Assembly (NCBI GenBank): GCA_017940005.1
Contig: JAGAZO010000003.1
Coordinates: 109,976-173,975 of the forward strand
Reading direction: 5' to 3'
Length of the DNA stretch: 64,000 nucleotides
DNA from: Treponema sp.
GTDB taxonomy: Bacteria; Spirochaetota; Spirochaetia; Treponematales; Treponemataceae
Position numbers and translations under genes: made by a program
The notes under the pieces: model-generated
Told to the model about the DNA's origin: nothing
Databases searched by the model: none
Seen by the model: the letters and a program-made list of their open reading frames with translations, nothing else
Part shown: positions 8,626 to 17,012 of the stretch, piece by piece
How positions within the stretch are numbered: position 1 is the stretch's first letter
How the letters are laid out: each line of letters begins with the position of its first letter

Positions 8626-9519
8626 ATGTGGCGATATATCGGCATTGTTCCGCACAAAGTGCAGGACGGATTTGTGCATGCGTCAAAGCGCATTCTGTTG
8701 ATTTGCATTGCGGCGGTCATCTCTGCTGCGAATATGAATACATTCATTCGCGCAGGCGATTTGTTTCCTGGCGGCTTTACGGGGCTTGCACTGCTCATCC
8801 AGCATACGGCGCGAAACTATTTTAATATATCGCTGCCATTCAGCCCCATTGTTCTTGTTTTGAATGCAGTTCCTGTCATCATAGCGTTTAAGTTTATTGG
8901 AAAATGGTTTACGCTGTATTCATGCTTGATGGTTGTGCTCTCTTCTGTGCTCGTCGATATTTTTCCCAGCTTCAATATCACTGACGATGTGCTGCTTTCC
9001 GCTGTGTTTGGCGGACTCATCTCCGCGTTTGCAGGCTATCTGTGTTTGCGCGCCAAAGCTACTGGCGGCGGTACTGATTTAATCGCAATATTTATTTCTG
9101 AACGGTGCGGCAAAGATGCATGGAACTACATGTTTGCATTCAATGCCGCAATTCTCTGCGCAGCGGGATTTTTGTTCGGGTGGGAGCGCGCGCTCTATTC
9201 GATTTTTTTCCAATTCACCGCGACACAGCTTATTCACGCAGTGTATAAACGCTACCAAAAGGCAACGCTGCTCGTGATTACAAACAAGTCGCAGGAAATT
9301 TATGCGGTAATCAGCGAGCTTACGCATCACGATGCAACGCTGTTTAAAGGCTCTGGCTGTTATCAAGGTGCGGAACGCGACATGCTCTATTCTGTCGTCT
9401 CTGGCGATGAAGTGCGTCAGTTGACAAGCAAAATCAAAGAGATTGATGCAAAAGCGTTTGTCAATATTTTGCACAGCGAGCAGGTGCTCGGACGATTTTA
9501 TATGCGCCCGAACGATTAA
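8626..9519 (+). CDS. YitT/DUF2179 family membrane protein
   Basis: 297 residues from ATG 8626; an in-frame ATG at 8611 would overlap the -10 hexamer, so the later start is preferred. The N-terminal two thirds contain five to six membrane segments with the YitT pattern (Phe-Pro-Gly-Gly-Phe-Thr-Gly-Leu-Ala and Ala-Thr-Gly-Gly-Gly-Thr-Asp-Leu-Ile). The C-terminal 80 residues form the soluble DUF2179 domain with Lys-Gly-Ser-Gly-Cys-Tyr-Gln-Gly. The family is widespread and its function is unknown; transport or membrane regulation is often suggested. The gene is isolated between two copies of a palindromic repeat. Confidence 0.88.
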   Translation: MWRYIGIVPHKVQDGFVHASKRILLICIAAVISAANMNTFIRAGDLFPGGFTGLALLIQHTARNYFNISLPFSPIVLVLNAVPVIIAFKFIGKWFTLYSCLMVVLSSVLVDIFPSFNITDDVLLSAVFGGLISAFAGYLCLRAKATGGGTDLIAIFISERCGKDAWNYMFAFNAAILCAAGFLFGWERALYSIFFQFTATQLIHAVYKRYQKATLLVITNKSQEIYAVISELTHHDATLFKGSGCYQGAERDMLYSVVSGDEVRQLTSKIKEIDAKAFVNILHSEQVLGRFYMRPND

Positions 9520-9586
9520 TCAACCGCGTTGCAGGTGACGAGGCGTGTTGCGCTCTAAAGGCGTTGCGGCGAGAAGATACAATGAA

Positions 9587-9616
9587 CCTGTTCGGAAACT
9601 TCAGTTTCAGAACAGG
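9587..9616. repeat. Palindromic repeat, copy 3
   Basis: Arms CCTGTTCGGAAAC and GTTTCAGAACAGG around TTCA, with a single mismatch between the arms. Lies 68 bases after the YitT stop. Confidence 0.75.
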
Positions 9617-9659
9617 GCTAATCTCTCTGCACGAATAATTTTTTATACGGTGTGAGCAT

Positions 9660-10817
9660 ATGAAAAAAATACGATTGCGACAGGTGATTTTTTTACTCAT
9701 TGCACTTGGTGTTGCTGCATTCATTGCATACAGCATTTTGTTTCCGAACGGGTTTGACGACAGCGCAACACATGTTTCGTACAAAGAATTTTACGAGAGC
9801 GTTGAACAGGGCAGCGTTGAAACTGCCACACTGCGCGAAAACAACATCACATTTACAAAATACAATGACAGCACTGTGTACGCGACTGAAAATCCTGACT
9901 CGCCGCTCCTCAAAGAGCTGCTCATGCGGCACGGTGTTGCAGTGCGCGAAGGCGTGAGCGCGGAAAAAATCATCTATAAAATTTTAGACTATTCGTTTTA
10001 CATAATTTTTTTTGTGGTGCTGTTTGTGCTTTTCAAACGGTTCATAAGTCCGTCAACATTCCGCGTCGTGCGAAAAACAGGTGTGACATTTAAAGATGTT
10101 GTGGGCATGGAAAATATAAAGCGCGACATGACACAAGTGCTCGACATAATGCTGCATCCCGAAAGCTACAAAAGGCGCGGCATCCGCATGCCGAAAGGCA
10201 TTCTGCTTGAAGGCGCGCCTGGCAACGGCAAAACGCTTTTTGCGCGCGCGCTTGCGGGAGAGGCGCATGTCAATTTTATTCCCGCAAAAGCGACAGATTT
10301 TGAAAGCATGTTCATGGCAATCGGTCCTGCAAAAGTGAAACTGCTTTTCAGAAAAGCACGCAAGCGCGCGCCATGCATTGTGTTCATCGATGAGTTTGAC
10401 GGCATTGGCACACGCAGAAATTATTCTGGCTCTGCGATTGAAACAGAAAATACGCGCATTGTGACGGCGCTCTTAAACGAGCTTGACGGATTCCAGACGA
10501 CGAGTGGCATTCTTGTGCTTGCCGCTACAAACAGCATCCACGCGCTCGATGAAGCGTTGATTCGCCCGGGACGATTTGACGCGCGTTTTGCCGTGCCATA
10601 TCCCGATGAAGCGGCGCGGCGCAAGCTTGTGGAACTGTATTCGCGCGGAAAGGCGCACAGTGCCGAGTGCACTGACGAAACGCTTGCAAAACTGTTTTCA
10701 GGATTTTCTTGCGCAAAAATAGAGTCCGTTTTAAACCGCGCGTCGCTCATAGCTTCTCAAAACGGCAGAGATGCATTTACGCTCGACGACGTGCGCGCCG
10801 CAACAAGAGAACAGTAG
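9660..10817 (+). CDS. FtsH-like membrane AAA ATPase without the peptidase domain
   Basis: 385 residues. The order is as in FtsH: a first membrane helix (about 8-27), a small periplasmic domain with His-Val-Ser-Tyr-Lys-Glu-Phe, a second helix (about 110-126), then Val-Thr-Phe-Lys-Asp-Val-Val-Gly and an AAA module with Walker A Gly-Ala-Pro-Gly-Asn-Gly-Lys-Thr (185-192), Walker B Cys-Ile-Val-Phe-Ile-Asp-Glu (239-245) and the second region of homology Arg-Pro-Gly-Arg-Phe-Asp (302-307). The pore loop is Met-Phe-Met-Ala-Ile-Gly, where FtsH has Met-Phe-Val-Gly-Val-Gly. The chain ends after the lid helices; the roughly 230-residue M41 zinc peptidase with HExxH is absent, and no such motif follows in the 217 bp before the next gene. 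FtsH itself is about 600-650 residues. It may act as an unfoldase or as a partner of a true FtsH elsewhere. The 3' end shows no sign of decay. Confidence 0.85.
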   Translation: MKKIRLRQVIFLLIALGVAAFIAYSILFPNGFDDSATHVSYKEFYESVEQGSVETATLRENNITFTKYNDSTVYATENPDSPLLKELLMRHGVAVREGVSAEKIIYKILDYSFYIIFFVVLFVLFKRFISPSTFRVVRKTGVTFKDVVGMENIKRDMTQVLDIMLHPESYKRRGIRMPKGILLEGAPGNGKTLFARALAGEAHVNFIPAKATDFESMFMAIGPAKVKLLFRKARKRAPCIVFIDEFDGIGTRRNYSGSAIETENTRIVTALLNELDGFQTTSGILVLAATNSIHALDEALIRPGRFDARFAVPYPDEAARRKLVELYSRGKAHSAECTDETLAKLFSGFSCAKIESVLNRASLIASQNGRDAFTLDDVRAATREQ

Positions 10818-10820
10818 CAT

Positions 10821-10852
10821 ATCACGTGAGCGTCATGCAATTCGCTCGTGAT
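10821..10852. terminator. Hairpin after the FtsH-like gene
   Basis: ATCACG-TG-AGCG pairs with CGCTCGTGAT across a 10-base loop. There is no T run, so an intrinsic terminator is uncertain. Confidence 0.35.
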
Positions 10853-10904
10853 TACAATATCGCTCAATTTCCAACGTATCATGGTTATTCGTGTGGAGGG
10901 ATTA

Positions 10905-11003
10905 ATGAATCACTTTATGATACGAACTGTAAGAAAATTATTTAGCTCGTCGCTATTGCGATTTGTGTGTACACCGACGCTTGCGGTGAGGTATATTTAT
11001 TGA
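10905..11003 (+). CDS. Candidate 32-residue small protein
   Basis: ATG at 10905 follows a strong ribosome binding site (GGAGG five bases upstream) and is open for 32 codons to TGA at 11001. The product is basic, with a hydrophobic C-terminal half ending Phe-Val-Cys-Thr-Pro-Thr-Leu-Ala-Val-Arg-Tyr-Ile-Tyr. A very similar ending (Phe-Cys-Ala-Pro-Thr-Leu-Ala-Thr-Arg-Tyr-Val-Cys) is encoded at 41438-41506, also just before a stop and between genes. Both the strong site and the second copy suggest a real small-protein family, though a repeated DNA element could explain the likeness. Its stop overlaps the -35 of the next gene's promoter. Confidence 0.4.
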   Translation: MNHFMIRTVRKLFSSSLLRFVCTPTLAVRYIY

Positions 11004-11028
11004 TTTTTTATATACCCTGTGTTATAGT
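11000..11028 (+). promoter_or_regulatory. Sigma70-like promoter of the lipoprotein gene
   Basis: TTGATT (11000-11005), 17-bp spacer ending TGT, TATAGT (11023-11028): an extended -10 promoter. The ATG follows after six bases, so the predicted start site falls on the start codon. Confidence 0.65.
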
Positions 11029-11034
11029 AATAGT

Positions 11035-12303
11035 ATGAGACGATTTATCAAAGGCATCGCAGAAGCCGTATTCTGCATTTTGCTGCTTGCTTCGTGCACA
11101 TTGCAGTTCCCTGAAACAATCTCCGCAAAGTTTACCGATGCTAATTTTAAAGTGAATCTAGGTAACGTGTCAAAAGCCGTTACGGGTCTTACCGAAGAAG
11201 TGCAAAAAAATCTCCCTGACGATAAAGTATACGACTACAATCCTGACGGGACAGAAACACTTCAGCACTTTTTAATTGCGCGCAAGATGAAAATCCCTCA
11301 TTTTGTAGATGTGTTGAAAACTATTGACTATACGCAACCATCTGTGACTATTCCTATATCAGAATTTACTGTTGATGTGCCCGATGTGCAGGAAACACTC
11401 AATAGTTTTTCATCAAATTTTTCAGATGTGCAATTTGCAATGTTGCATATTTTTGTAGGCTTATCAAATCTTGACACCGACTGTCCTATTGATATATCAA
11501 ACCGCATCAACATTACAGCAGATTTGGAGCTTGATGCAGTTTCAACGCCAGGAAAAACGCTTGCTTCATATGAACTTCCCGATATGAGTGCTGCTGAAGT
11601 GCTTACAACAAATTTATTGCATGTATCGGAGTTGCATCATCAAGAGTTGAAAGATAAACAAGCAAGCGATTTTGAACATTTCAAATTGACGTTGAAAAAC
11701 GTTCTACTGGAATTGACAGGCGATCTTACCACTGAACAAAGTGACCGCATAAAAAATGAAACGACAAAAGCTGAATTCGCAGTGATGGTTTATCTCGATG
11801 TGCCGCTTGAATGTACTGCAACAGCAGACATACAGCTCAACGTGTTTGAGCTTGCGCAAGCAGGTGAAGCGGCATTAGGCAATGATTGGCTTGGGCGAAG
11901 TGAAGCGTCTAATACAGAAAAAATCGACAAATATTTAAAGGTATTGAAAACGGTGAAGTTTGGTATGCGTGTCGATGGAACGCTTGGATTGCCCATTTCC
12001 AGGTTGTTGATTACCGATACAACAGTTGGTGCCGGTAAGGTTTTTGGTAGTGACGGAGAGCGCTTTGACGTTGGGAAAAATGTGGAAATTGAATTGACCG
12101 GTGAGCAAATTAAGAATGCGCTCGCTACGTATCCATATATGCCGGAACTCAATTTTACAATAGGTAAAGATACAAAAATTGAAGTTCCCCGCAATGCGAC
12201 AATCGCTGCAGTGCTTTCTGTGAGTGCTGTTACGGACGGTACTATGGAACTATACAATAAAAGCAATAGACAAGAGCGCTCTGCTCACGGAGAAGAATTA
12301 TGA
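11035..12303 (+). CDS. Hypothetical lipoprotein
   Basis: 422 residues. The N-terminus is a lipoprotein signal: basic Met-Arg-Arg, hydrophobic core, then Leu-Leu-Ala-Ser-Cys near residue 22, so the mature protein is probably membrane-anchored and faces the periplasm or the surface. The rest is rich in Thr, Asp and Leu with repeating beta-strand-like stretches, and resembles no family I can name. It overlaps the next gene by four bases (ATGA at 12300-12303), so the two are co-translated and likely work together. Expression starts from an extended -10 promoter directly at the start codon, with no Shine-Dalgarno sequence. Confidence 0.75.
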   Translation: MRRFIKGIAEAVFCILLLASCTLQFPETISAKFTDANFKVNLGNVSKAVTGLTEEVQKNLPDDKVYDYNPDGTETLQHFLIARKMKIPHFVDVLKTIDYTQPSVTIPISEFTVDVPDVQETLNSFSSNFSDVQFAMLHIFVGLSNLDTDCPIDISNRINITADLELDAVSTPGKTLASYELPDMSAAEVLTTNLLHVSELHHQELKDKQASDFEHFKLTLKNVLLELTGDLTTEQSDRIKNETTKAEFAVMVYLDVPLECTATADIQLNVFELAQAGEAALGNDWLGRSEASNTEKIDKYLKVLKTVKFGMRVDGTLGLPISRLLITDTTVGAGKVFGSDGERFDVGKNVEIELTGEQIKNALATYPYMPELNFTIGKDTKIEVPRNATIAAVLSVSAVTDGTMELYNKSNRQERSAHGEEL

Positions 12304-13529
12304 AAAAAGTATGCATCATTTTATTAATAACGCATCTTGCAATGCAAGCGACCGCGCTTTCAGAAAAGTCGTTTGAACGTTTTTTTGAGATAGGCGTTTC
12401 GCCATCTGTGAACATGTCGAGTAATTATTTTAAATTAAAAGATTTTTTCAAAAAAGATGTTGTGTTCGACTTGCGAAAAATTGCAGACGAAATGCCGAGA
12501 AACGGTTTAAAAACAGCTGTACTGTTTTCTGCACCAGATTATTTTGTGAACTTGAATTTGAAAAATGGCTGGAAATTCGGGTTGATGAAACTTGGCATTG
12601 AAGGCGACATGCGCTTTAATTTTTCAAAGCAGCTTTTCGATGTGCTTGGCTACGGTAATGCTGACATGGGAGAAACGATTGAAGAGGTGGGCAGTATTTC
12701 TGCAGATGTGTTTTATTATTTTAATACATCTGCATCATTCAAAGTAAAAAAGTTCAACATTTCTGTTTCTCCATCACTTTTTGTACCTGTGGCACATTTT
12801 GAAACGAACGACATGGGCGGTAGTCTTACCAATAAGACTGATGGCTCGCTTTCAGTAAATTTGCTTATCGACGGTACACTGTATTCGTGTGTTGATACAA
12901 AACCTATTTTTGATGGGCAAATACCGGAGTTCACCGTTGCTGGTTTAGTAAAAAATATGGGATTTGATTTGGGCAGTTCTGTGTCGTATCCGATTTTTGA
13001 CACATTGCAAGTAGGCGGTTACATGCGCTTGCCTATTGTGCCCGGAAAGTTGCGGCATGCTGCTTCCATAAAAGCGAGCATGTCATACACTGTCGAGAGC
13101 ATTGCTGGCGTACTCATAAACGATACAGAGGCGAAGTTTGAACCTGCGCTTTCAGATATTGAATATGGCACGCCCACGTTCAAAATTTCCCGTCCATTTC
13201 GCATGGGTGCTGAAGCAGTATATTGTCCGTTCAACAATTGGCTTACGCTTTCTGGATTGTTTGGTTTTGGGGTAAAATACCCGTATACAAAAACTCCAAA
13301 AGGATATGTTGAATATAAGTTCGGTGTCGTTGCATCAGTCTACAATGCGCTTTCAGTTGGTTTGTCTACGGCATATCTGTCGCAAGTGTTTATACATGAA
13401 GCTGAATTGAAGATAAACGCGCGCGTGCTTGAAATAGATGTGGCGGTGTCTGCACAGTCGCCAAATTTTAAATACAGTTTTACTGGTGCAGGATTGGGAG
13501 CGCGCATAGGCGTTGCGGTAGGCTTTTGA
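12300..13529 (+). CDS. Probable outer-membrane beta-barrel protein
   Basis: 409 residues with a signal peptide (Met-Lys-Lys-Val-Cys-Ile-Ile-Leu-Leu, ending near Ala-Thr-Ala-Leu-Ser). The mature chain alternates short polar and aromatic strands (Tyr-Phe-Asn-Thr-Ser-Ala-Ser-Phe-Lys-Val, Leu-Gln-Val-Gly-Gly-Tyr-Met-Arg-Leu) and ends Ala-Arg-Ile-Gly-Val-Ala-Val-Gly-Phe; a terminal Phe on an alternating strand is the usual outer-membrane insertion signal. It overlaps the upstream lipoprotein gene by four bases, suggesting a lipoprotein/barrel pair. The specific family was not recognised. Confidence 0.68.
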   Translation: MKKVCIILLITHLAMQATALSEKSFERFFEIGVSPSVNMSSNYFKLKDFFKKDVVFDLRKIADEMPRNGLKTAVLFSAPDYFVNLNLKNGWKFGLMKLGIEGDMRFNFSKQLFDVLGYGNADMGETIEEVGSISADVFYYFNTSASFKVKKFNISVSPSLFVPVAHFETNDMGGSLTNKTDGSLSVNLLIDGTLYSCVDTKPIFDGQIPEFTVAGLVKNMGFDLGSSVSYPIFDTLQVGGYMRLPIVPGKLRHAASIKASMSYTVESIAGVLINDTEAKFEPALSDIEYGTPTFKISRPFRMGAEAVYCPFNNWLTLSGLFGFGVKYPYTKTPKGYVEYKFGVVASVYNALSVGLSTAYLSQVFIHEAELKINARVLEIDVAVSAQSPNFKYSFTGAGLGARIGVAVGF

Positions 13530-13671
13530 CCTGTTGCTGTCGAGTGCCGCAAATCTCTATGGCGCCAAGCTCTTGCGGATAAAACAGCTATATTGTACAA
13601 TGACTCATTATTATCTTGCCTGCATCAAAATTAGTGCATTTTGAATTTCGGGGCGCACAACAAGGAAAGGT

Positions 13672-14511
13672 ATGTTCACTATTCTGGAAAAAAAAGAGCT
13701 TTCTCCGGGCGTATTTTATATGAAGCTGACTGCTTCGGAGATTGCTCGTAACCGTAAAGCTGGGCAATTTGTTATTGTGCAAGTAGACGACAATTACGGC
13801 GAGCGTATTCCGCTTACAATCGCGGACGCAAATGCGGATGAAGGCTGGATTGCGCTCGTGTTTCAAGCGGTGGGTGCTACGACATATGCGCTTTCTCAAA
13901 AGAAAACGGGCGACTCTCTTCCAGTGATTCTTGGACCGCTTGGAAATCCGTCTGTTATACGCACGTATGATAAGCCTGTTGTCGTTGTGGGAGGCGGGTT
14001 TGGCGTTGCGCCGTGCTATCCGATTGTGCAAGCGCTCAAAGCGGCAGGCAATAATGTGATTATGATAATCGGCGCGCGCAACAAAGATTTGTTAATTTTT
14101 GTTGACGAGATGAAAGCGATTGCAGACAATGTTATCATCATGACTGACGACGGCAGCGCGGGACGACAAGGGCTTGTCACTGTGCCGCTTGAAGAGCTGT
14201 GTACATCAGAAACGCCGCCTGCAGAAGTGATTGCAATCGGTCCGCCTGTTATGATGAAGTTTGCATGCAAGACGACAGCGCAATACAATATTCCAACAAC
14301 TGTTTCGCTCAACACGATTATGATTGACGGCACGGGCATGTGCGGCGGCTGTAGAGCGCTCGTTGGCGGCGAAACAAAATTTGTGTGCGTTGACGGTCCT
14401 GATTTTGACGGGCATAAAGTTGACTGGGACAACATGATGATGCGCATGGGCACATTCAAATCAAAAGAAGCTGAAGCGTTTCACAAGTGCAAACTCGAAA
14501 GCGCGCGTTGA
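13672..14511 (+). CDS. nfnA: NfnA: NADH-dependent reduced ferredoxin:NADP oxidoreductase, small subunit
   Basis: 279 residues: an FAD domain (Arg-Ile-Pro-Leu-Thr-Ile near residue 46), an NAD-binding domain with Val-Gly-Gly-Gly-Phe-Gly-Val-Ala-Pro (about 105-113), and a C-terminal [2Fe-2S] site with Cys224, Cys227 and Cys239. In the related PyrK and sulfide dehydrogenase subunits the first ligand is a Cys; here the matching position is Asp219 in Asp-Gly-Thr-Gly-Met-Cys-Gly-Gly-Cys. A three-Cys, one-Asp cluster is known for NfnA, which supports this name over PyrK. NfnAB is a flavin-based electron-bifurcating enzyme in the cytoplasm that links NADH, ferredoxin and NADPH pools. Thirteen bases separate it from nfnB, and GGAAAGG precedes the start. 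Confidence 0.9.
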   Translation: MFTILEKKELSPGVFYMKLTASEIARNRKAGQFVIVQVDDNYGERIPLTIADANADEGWIALVFQAVGATTYALSQKKTGDSLPVILGPLGNPSVIRTYDKPVVVVGGGFGVAPCYPIVQALKAAGNNVIMIIGARNKDLLIFVDEMKAIADNVIIMTDDGSAGRQGLVTVPLEELCTSETPPAEVIAIGPPVMMKFACKTTAQYNIPTTVSLNTIMIDGTGMCGGCRALVGGETKFVCVDGPDFDGHKVDWDNMMMRMGTFKSKEAEAFHKCKLESAR

Positions 14512-14524
14512 TAGGATTATACAA

Positions 14525-16036
14525 ATGGCAGAGCATATTTCATCAGAAAAACTTGCGGAGCAAGCAAAAAGTCACTATGACGCGTTGCAAAAAAAAAGCG
14601 AGCCGATCTCTCAAAAAGACAGAATGACGCTCCCGCAGCAGGAAATGCCTGTGCGCGATGCAAAACAGCGCGCGCGCGAAATGGAGGAAGTTGCGCTCGG
14701 CTACACAAAAGAACAAGCGGTGGTTGAAGCGCAACGCTGCTTGCAATGCAAAAACGAGCCGTGCGTCAATGGCTGTCCTGTGGGCGTGCAAATACCGTTG
14801 TTTATCGCGCATATTCAAAAGGGCGATTTTAAAAGCGCAATCGATACAATCAAGCAGACGAATTTGCTGCCGGCAATTTGTGGTCGCGTGTGCCCGCAGG
14901 AGAAGCAATGTCAAAAAGAATGTACTGTAGGGAAAATTCATAAAACTGTAGAAAAGGCTGTTTCAATCGGTAGGCTTGAGCGCTTTGTTGCAGATTGGGA
15001 ACGCGAAAACAACAAAGTGACGCTCCCTGTTGTTGCAAAGCGAACTGGCAAAAAAGTTGCAGTTATTGGCTCTGGTCCTGCTGGGCTTACTGTTGCTGCC
15101 GACTGCGCGCGCGCTGGCCATGACGTAACGGTGTTTGACGCGTTGCACAAGCCAGGCGGCGTCATGTTGTACGGCATTCCTGAGTTTCGTCTGCCCAAAT
15201 CGATTGTTGCGGACGAAGTTGAGAATTTGAAAAAACTTGGCGTGCGGTTTGAGATGAATTTTCTTGTTGGCAGAACAGATACGCTTGACCAGTTGTTGAG
15301 CGAAAAACATTTTGACGCCGCCTTTGTGGGCACGGGCGCAGGGTTGCCAAAATTTTTTGACATTCCTGGAGAAAATTTAATCGGCGTATTCAGCGCGAAC
15401 GAATATCTTGCGCGCGCCAATCTCATGAAAGCGTATGAGAAAGATACCGCTGCAACGCCGTATTACGAAGCAAAGCACGTGATTGTGTGCGGTGGCGGCA
15501 ATGTTGCGATGGATGCCTCGCGTATGGCGCTTCGGCTTGGTGCAGAGAGCGTCACTGTCATGTACCGCCGCACGCGCGATGAAATGCCTGCGCGCAAAGA
15601 AGAAGTTGCACACGCGGAAGAAGAGGGCATTGTGTTTCGCTTTCTTGAAAACCCTGTTGAAGTGCTCGGCATCGAAAGCGACGACAGAAGCGTAAATGGC
15701 AGAGTGCGCGCTGTAAAAGCGTTAAGCTATGAGCTTGGCGAACCTGACAGTTCTGGGCGCAGAAGCCCTGTTGCAATAGAAGGCAGCGAGCACGAAATTG
15801 CGTGCGATGCGCTCATCGTCGCGCTTGGCAACGGCAGCAATCCGCTCTTGGTGCGCACAACGCCCGGATTAGATGCAGACAAAAAAGGGCATATCACTGT
15901 TGACGAAAAGCAGGCGACGAGCAAGACAAAAGTATGGGCGGGCGGCGATATTGTGCTTGGCGCTGCCACAGTGATTCTTGCAATGGGCGAAGGACGCAAA
16001 GCTGCGGCAAGCATAAACGAGTATTTGGCAAAATGA
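14525..16036 (+). CDS. nfnB: NfnB: NADPH-dependent (GltD-like) large subunit
   Basis: 503 residues. The N-terminal ferredoxin-like domain has two Cys sets, 72/75/80/84 and 119/123/129/133, for two [4Fe-4S] clusters. A Rossmann fold follows with Gly-Ser-Gly-Pro-Ala-Gly (182-187) for FAD, and a second with Gly-Gly-Gly-Asn-Val-Ala-Met-Asp for NADPH, then the Gly-Asp-Ile-Val-Leu-Gly-Ala motif near the C-terminus. This is the layout of glutamate synthase small chain and NfnB. The Asp-ligated NfnA directly upstream and the lack of a GltB gene point to NfnB, where electrons from NADPH are bifurcated to ferredoxin and NAD. Database labels for such genes are often gltA or gltD. Confidence 0.92.
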   Translation: MAEHISSEKLAEQAKSHYDALQKKSEPISQKDRMTLPQQEMPVRDAKQRAREMEEVALGYTKEQAVVEAQRCLQCKNEPCVNGCPVGVQIPLFIAHIQKGDFKSAIDTIKQTNLLPAICGRVCPQEKQCQKECTVGKIHKTVEKAVSIGRLERFVADWERENNKVTLPVVAKRTGKKVAVIGSGPAGLTVAADCARAGHDVTVFDALHKPGGVMLYGIPEFRLPKSIVADEVENLKKLGVRFEMNFLVGRTDTLDQLLSEKHFDAAFVGTGAGLPKFFDIPGENLIGVFSANEYLARANLMKAYEKDTAATPYYEAKHVIVCGGGNVAMDASRMALRLGAESVTVMYRRTRDEMPARKEEVAHAEEEGIVFRFLENPVEVLGIESDDRSVNGRVRAVKALSYELGEPDSSGRRSPVAIEGSEHEIACDALIVALGNGSNPLLVRTTPGLDADKKGHITVDEKQATSKTKVWAGGDIVLGAATVILAMGEGRKAAASINEYLAK

Positions 16037-16054
16037 AATTTGTGCCGATAATGT
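16025..16054 (+). promoter_or_regulatory. Possible promoter of the GerMN gene
   Basis: TTGGCA (16025-16030), 18-bp spacer, TAATGT (16049-16054), seven bases before the ATG at 16062. It overlaps the end of nfnB. Confidence 0.35.
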
Positions 16055-16061
16055 AATAACT

Positions 16062-16925
16062 ATGGCAAATGACAATAAAAAAAAGAACACTGGTTTTGCG
16101 TTTGCGTGTTGGCTGCTCGTGGCGCTCATTTTGCTCGTGTTCTTTTTTGTTAAAAAAGATACTATTCTTTCAAATCTTCAAAACACTGATTTTTTTGGAC
16201 GCGTGTTTGGCAAAACGCCTGAGTTTGTGCAAAATCATGAACAAAAGCAACAGGAGAGCAACGGTATGTTGCACATAGACGTGCTGCCCGAAGTAGCGCC
16301 CGCCAATGAGACGATGCACACAGATATGACGCCGCCTCCTGTGCCCAACGCAGTGACTGATGCGGTGCCTGAACGCGAGGTTGCCCGTACAGAGCACAAA
16401 CCTGAAACAGATACGCGCGAAGAAAAAAAAGAAGCGAGCAGCACGGCAAAACCTGAAACAAAACGGGACGTGCAAACGCCTGCTCCCAAACCGACTGTTG
16501 CCACGACGAACGCAAAGCTCTGCTTTGTGGTAATCGGTTCTGACGGTTCTGTGAGCCGCAAGATTGTGACGCGCCAACTGGCAAAATCAAATTCGCCACT
16601 CACCGACTCAATCAATGCGCTGCTTTCAGGTCCTACTGCGCAAGAACGCGCTGCAAACGCGATGACGCTCATTCCTGAAGGCACGCGGCTGCTCGGCGCA
16701 AGCGTTGCGAACGGCATTGCCACGCTCAACTTTAGCGAAGAGTTTACATTTAATCCCGTTGGCGTACAAGGCTATCTTGCCGAGCTCATGCAGATTGTGT
16801 ATACCGCTACTTCTTTTAACACAGTGAACAGCGTGCAGTTTGTTGTTGAAGGGCAGCGAGAGGATTACCTTGGCAGCGAAGGCACATGGATAGGCTCTCC
16901 GCTCTCGCGTTCGAGTTTTAATTAA
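16062..16925 (+). CDS. Membrane-anchored GerMN-domain protein
   Basis: 287 residues: a short basic cytoplasmic tail, one membrane helix (about 12-30), a Pro/Glu/Lys/Thr-rich linker (about 60-150), and a C-terminal GerMN domain (about 155-280). The domain shows Ser-Pro-Leu-Thr-Asp-Ser-Ile-Asn-Ala-Leu-Leu-Ser-Gly-Pro-Thr, then Leu-Ile-Pro-Glu-Gly-Thr-Arg-Leu-Leu and Ala-Thr-Leu-Asn-Phe-Ser. GerMN domains occur in sporulation and envelope proteins and are thought to bind partners or cell wall; spirochaetes do not sporulate, so an envelope role is likely. No ribosome binding site is visible, and a promoter-like pair abuts the start. Confidence 0.85.
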   Translation: MANDNKKKNTGFAFACWLLVALILLVFFFVKKDTILSNLQNTDFFGRVFGKTPEFVQNHEQKQQESNGMLHIDVLPEVAPANETMHTDMTPPPVPNAVTDAVPEREVARTEHKPETDTREEKKEASSTAKPETKRDVQTPAPKPTVATTNAKLCFVVIGSDGSVSRKIVTRQLAKSNSPLTDSINALLSGPTAQERAANAMTLIPEGTRLLGASVANGIATLNFSEEFTFNPVGVQGYLAELMQIVYTATSFNTVNSVQFVVEGQREDYLGSEGTWIGSPLSRSSFN

Positions 16926-16971
16926 TGATGCCATTTTTAGAAGCGCACAATATGCAATTTTGTACGCACAA

Positions 16972-16997
16972 GATGCGGGTTGTTGCGCTCCCGCATC
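16972..16997. terminator. Hairpin between convergent genes
   Basis: GATGCGGG and CCCGCATC, eight-base arms with a 10-base loop, in the 87-bp gap between the GerMN gene and the convergent gene at 17013. It could stop transcription from either side; T runs are weak. Confidence 0.5.
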
Positions 16998-17012
16998 CTC
17001 ATCTTTCAAAAA

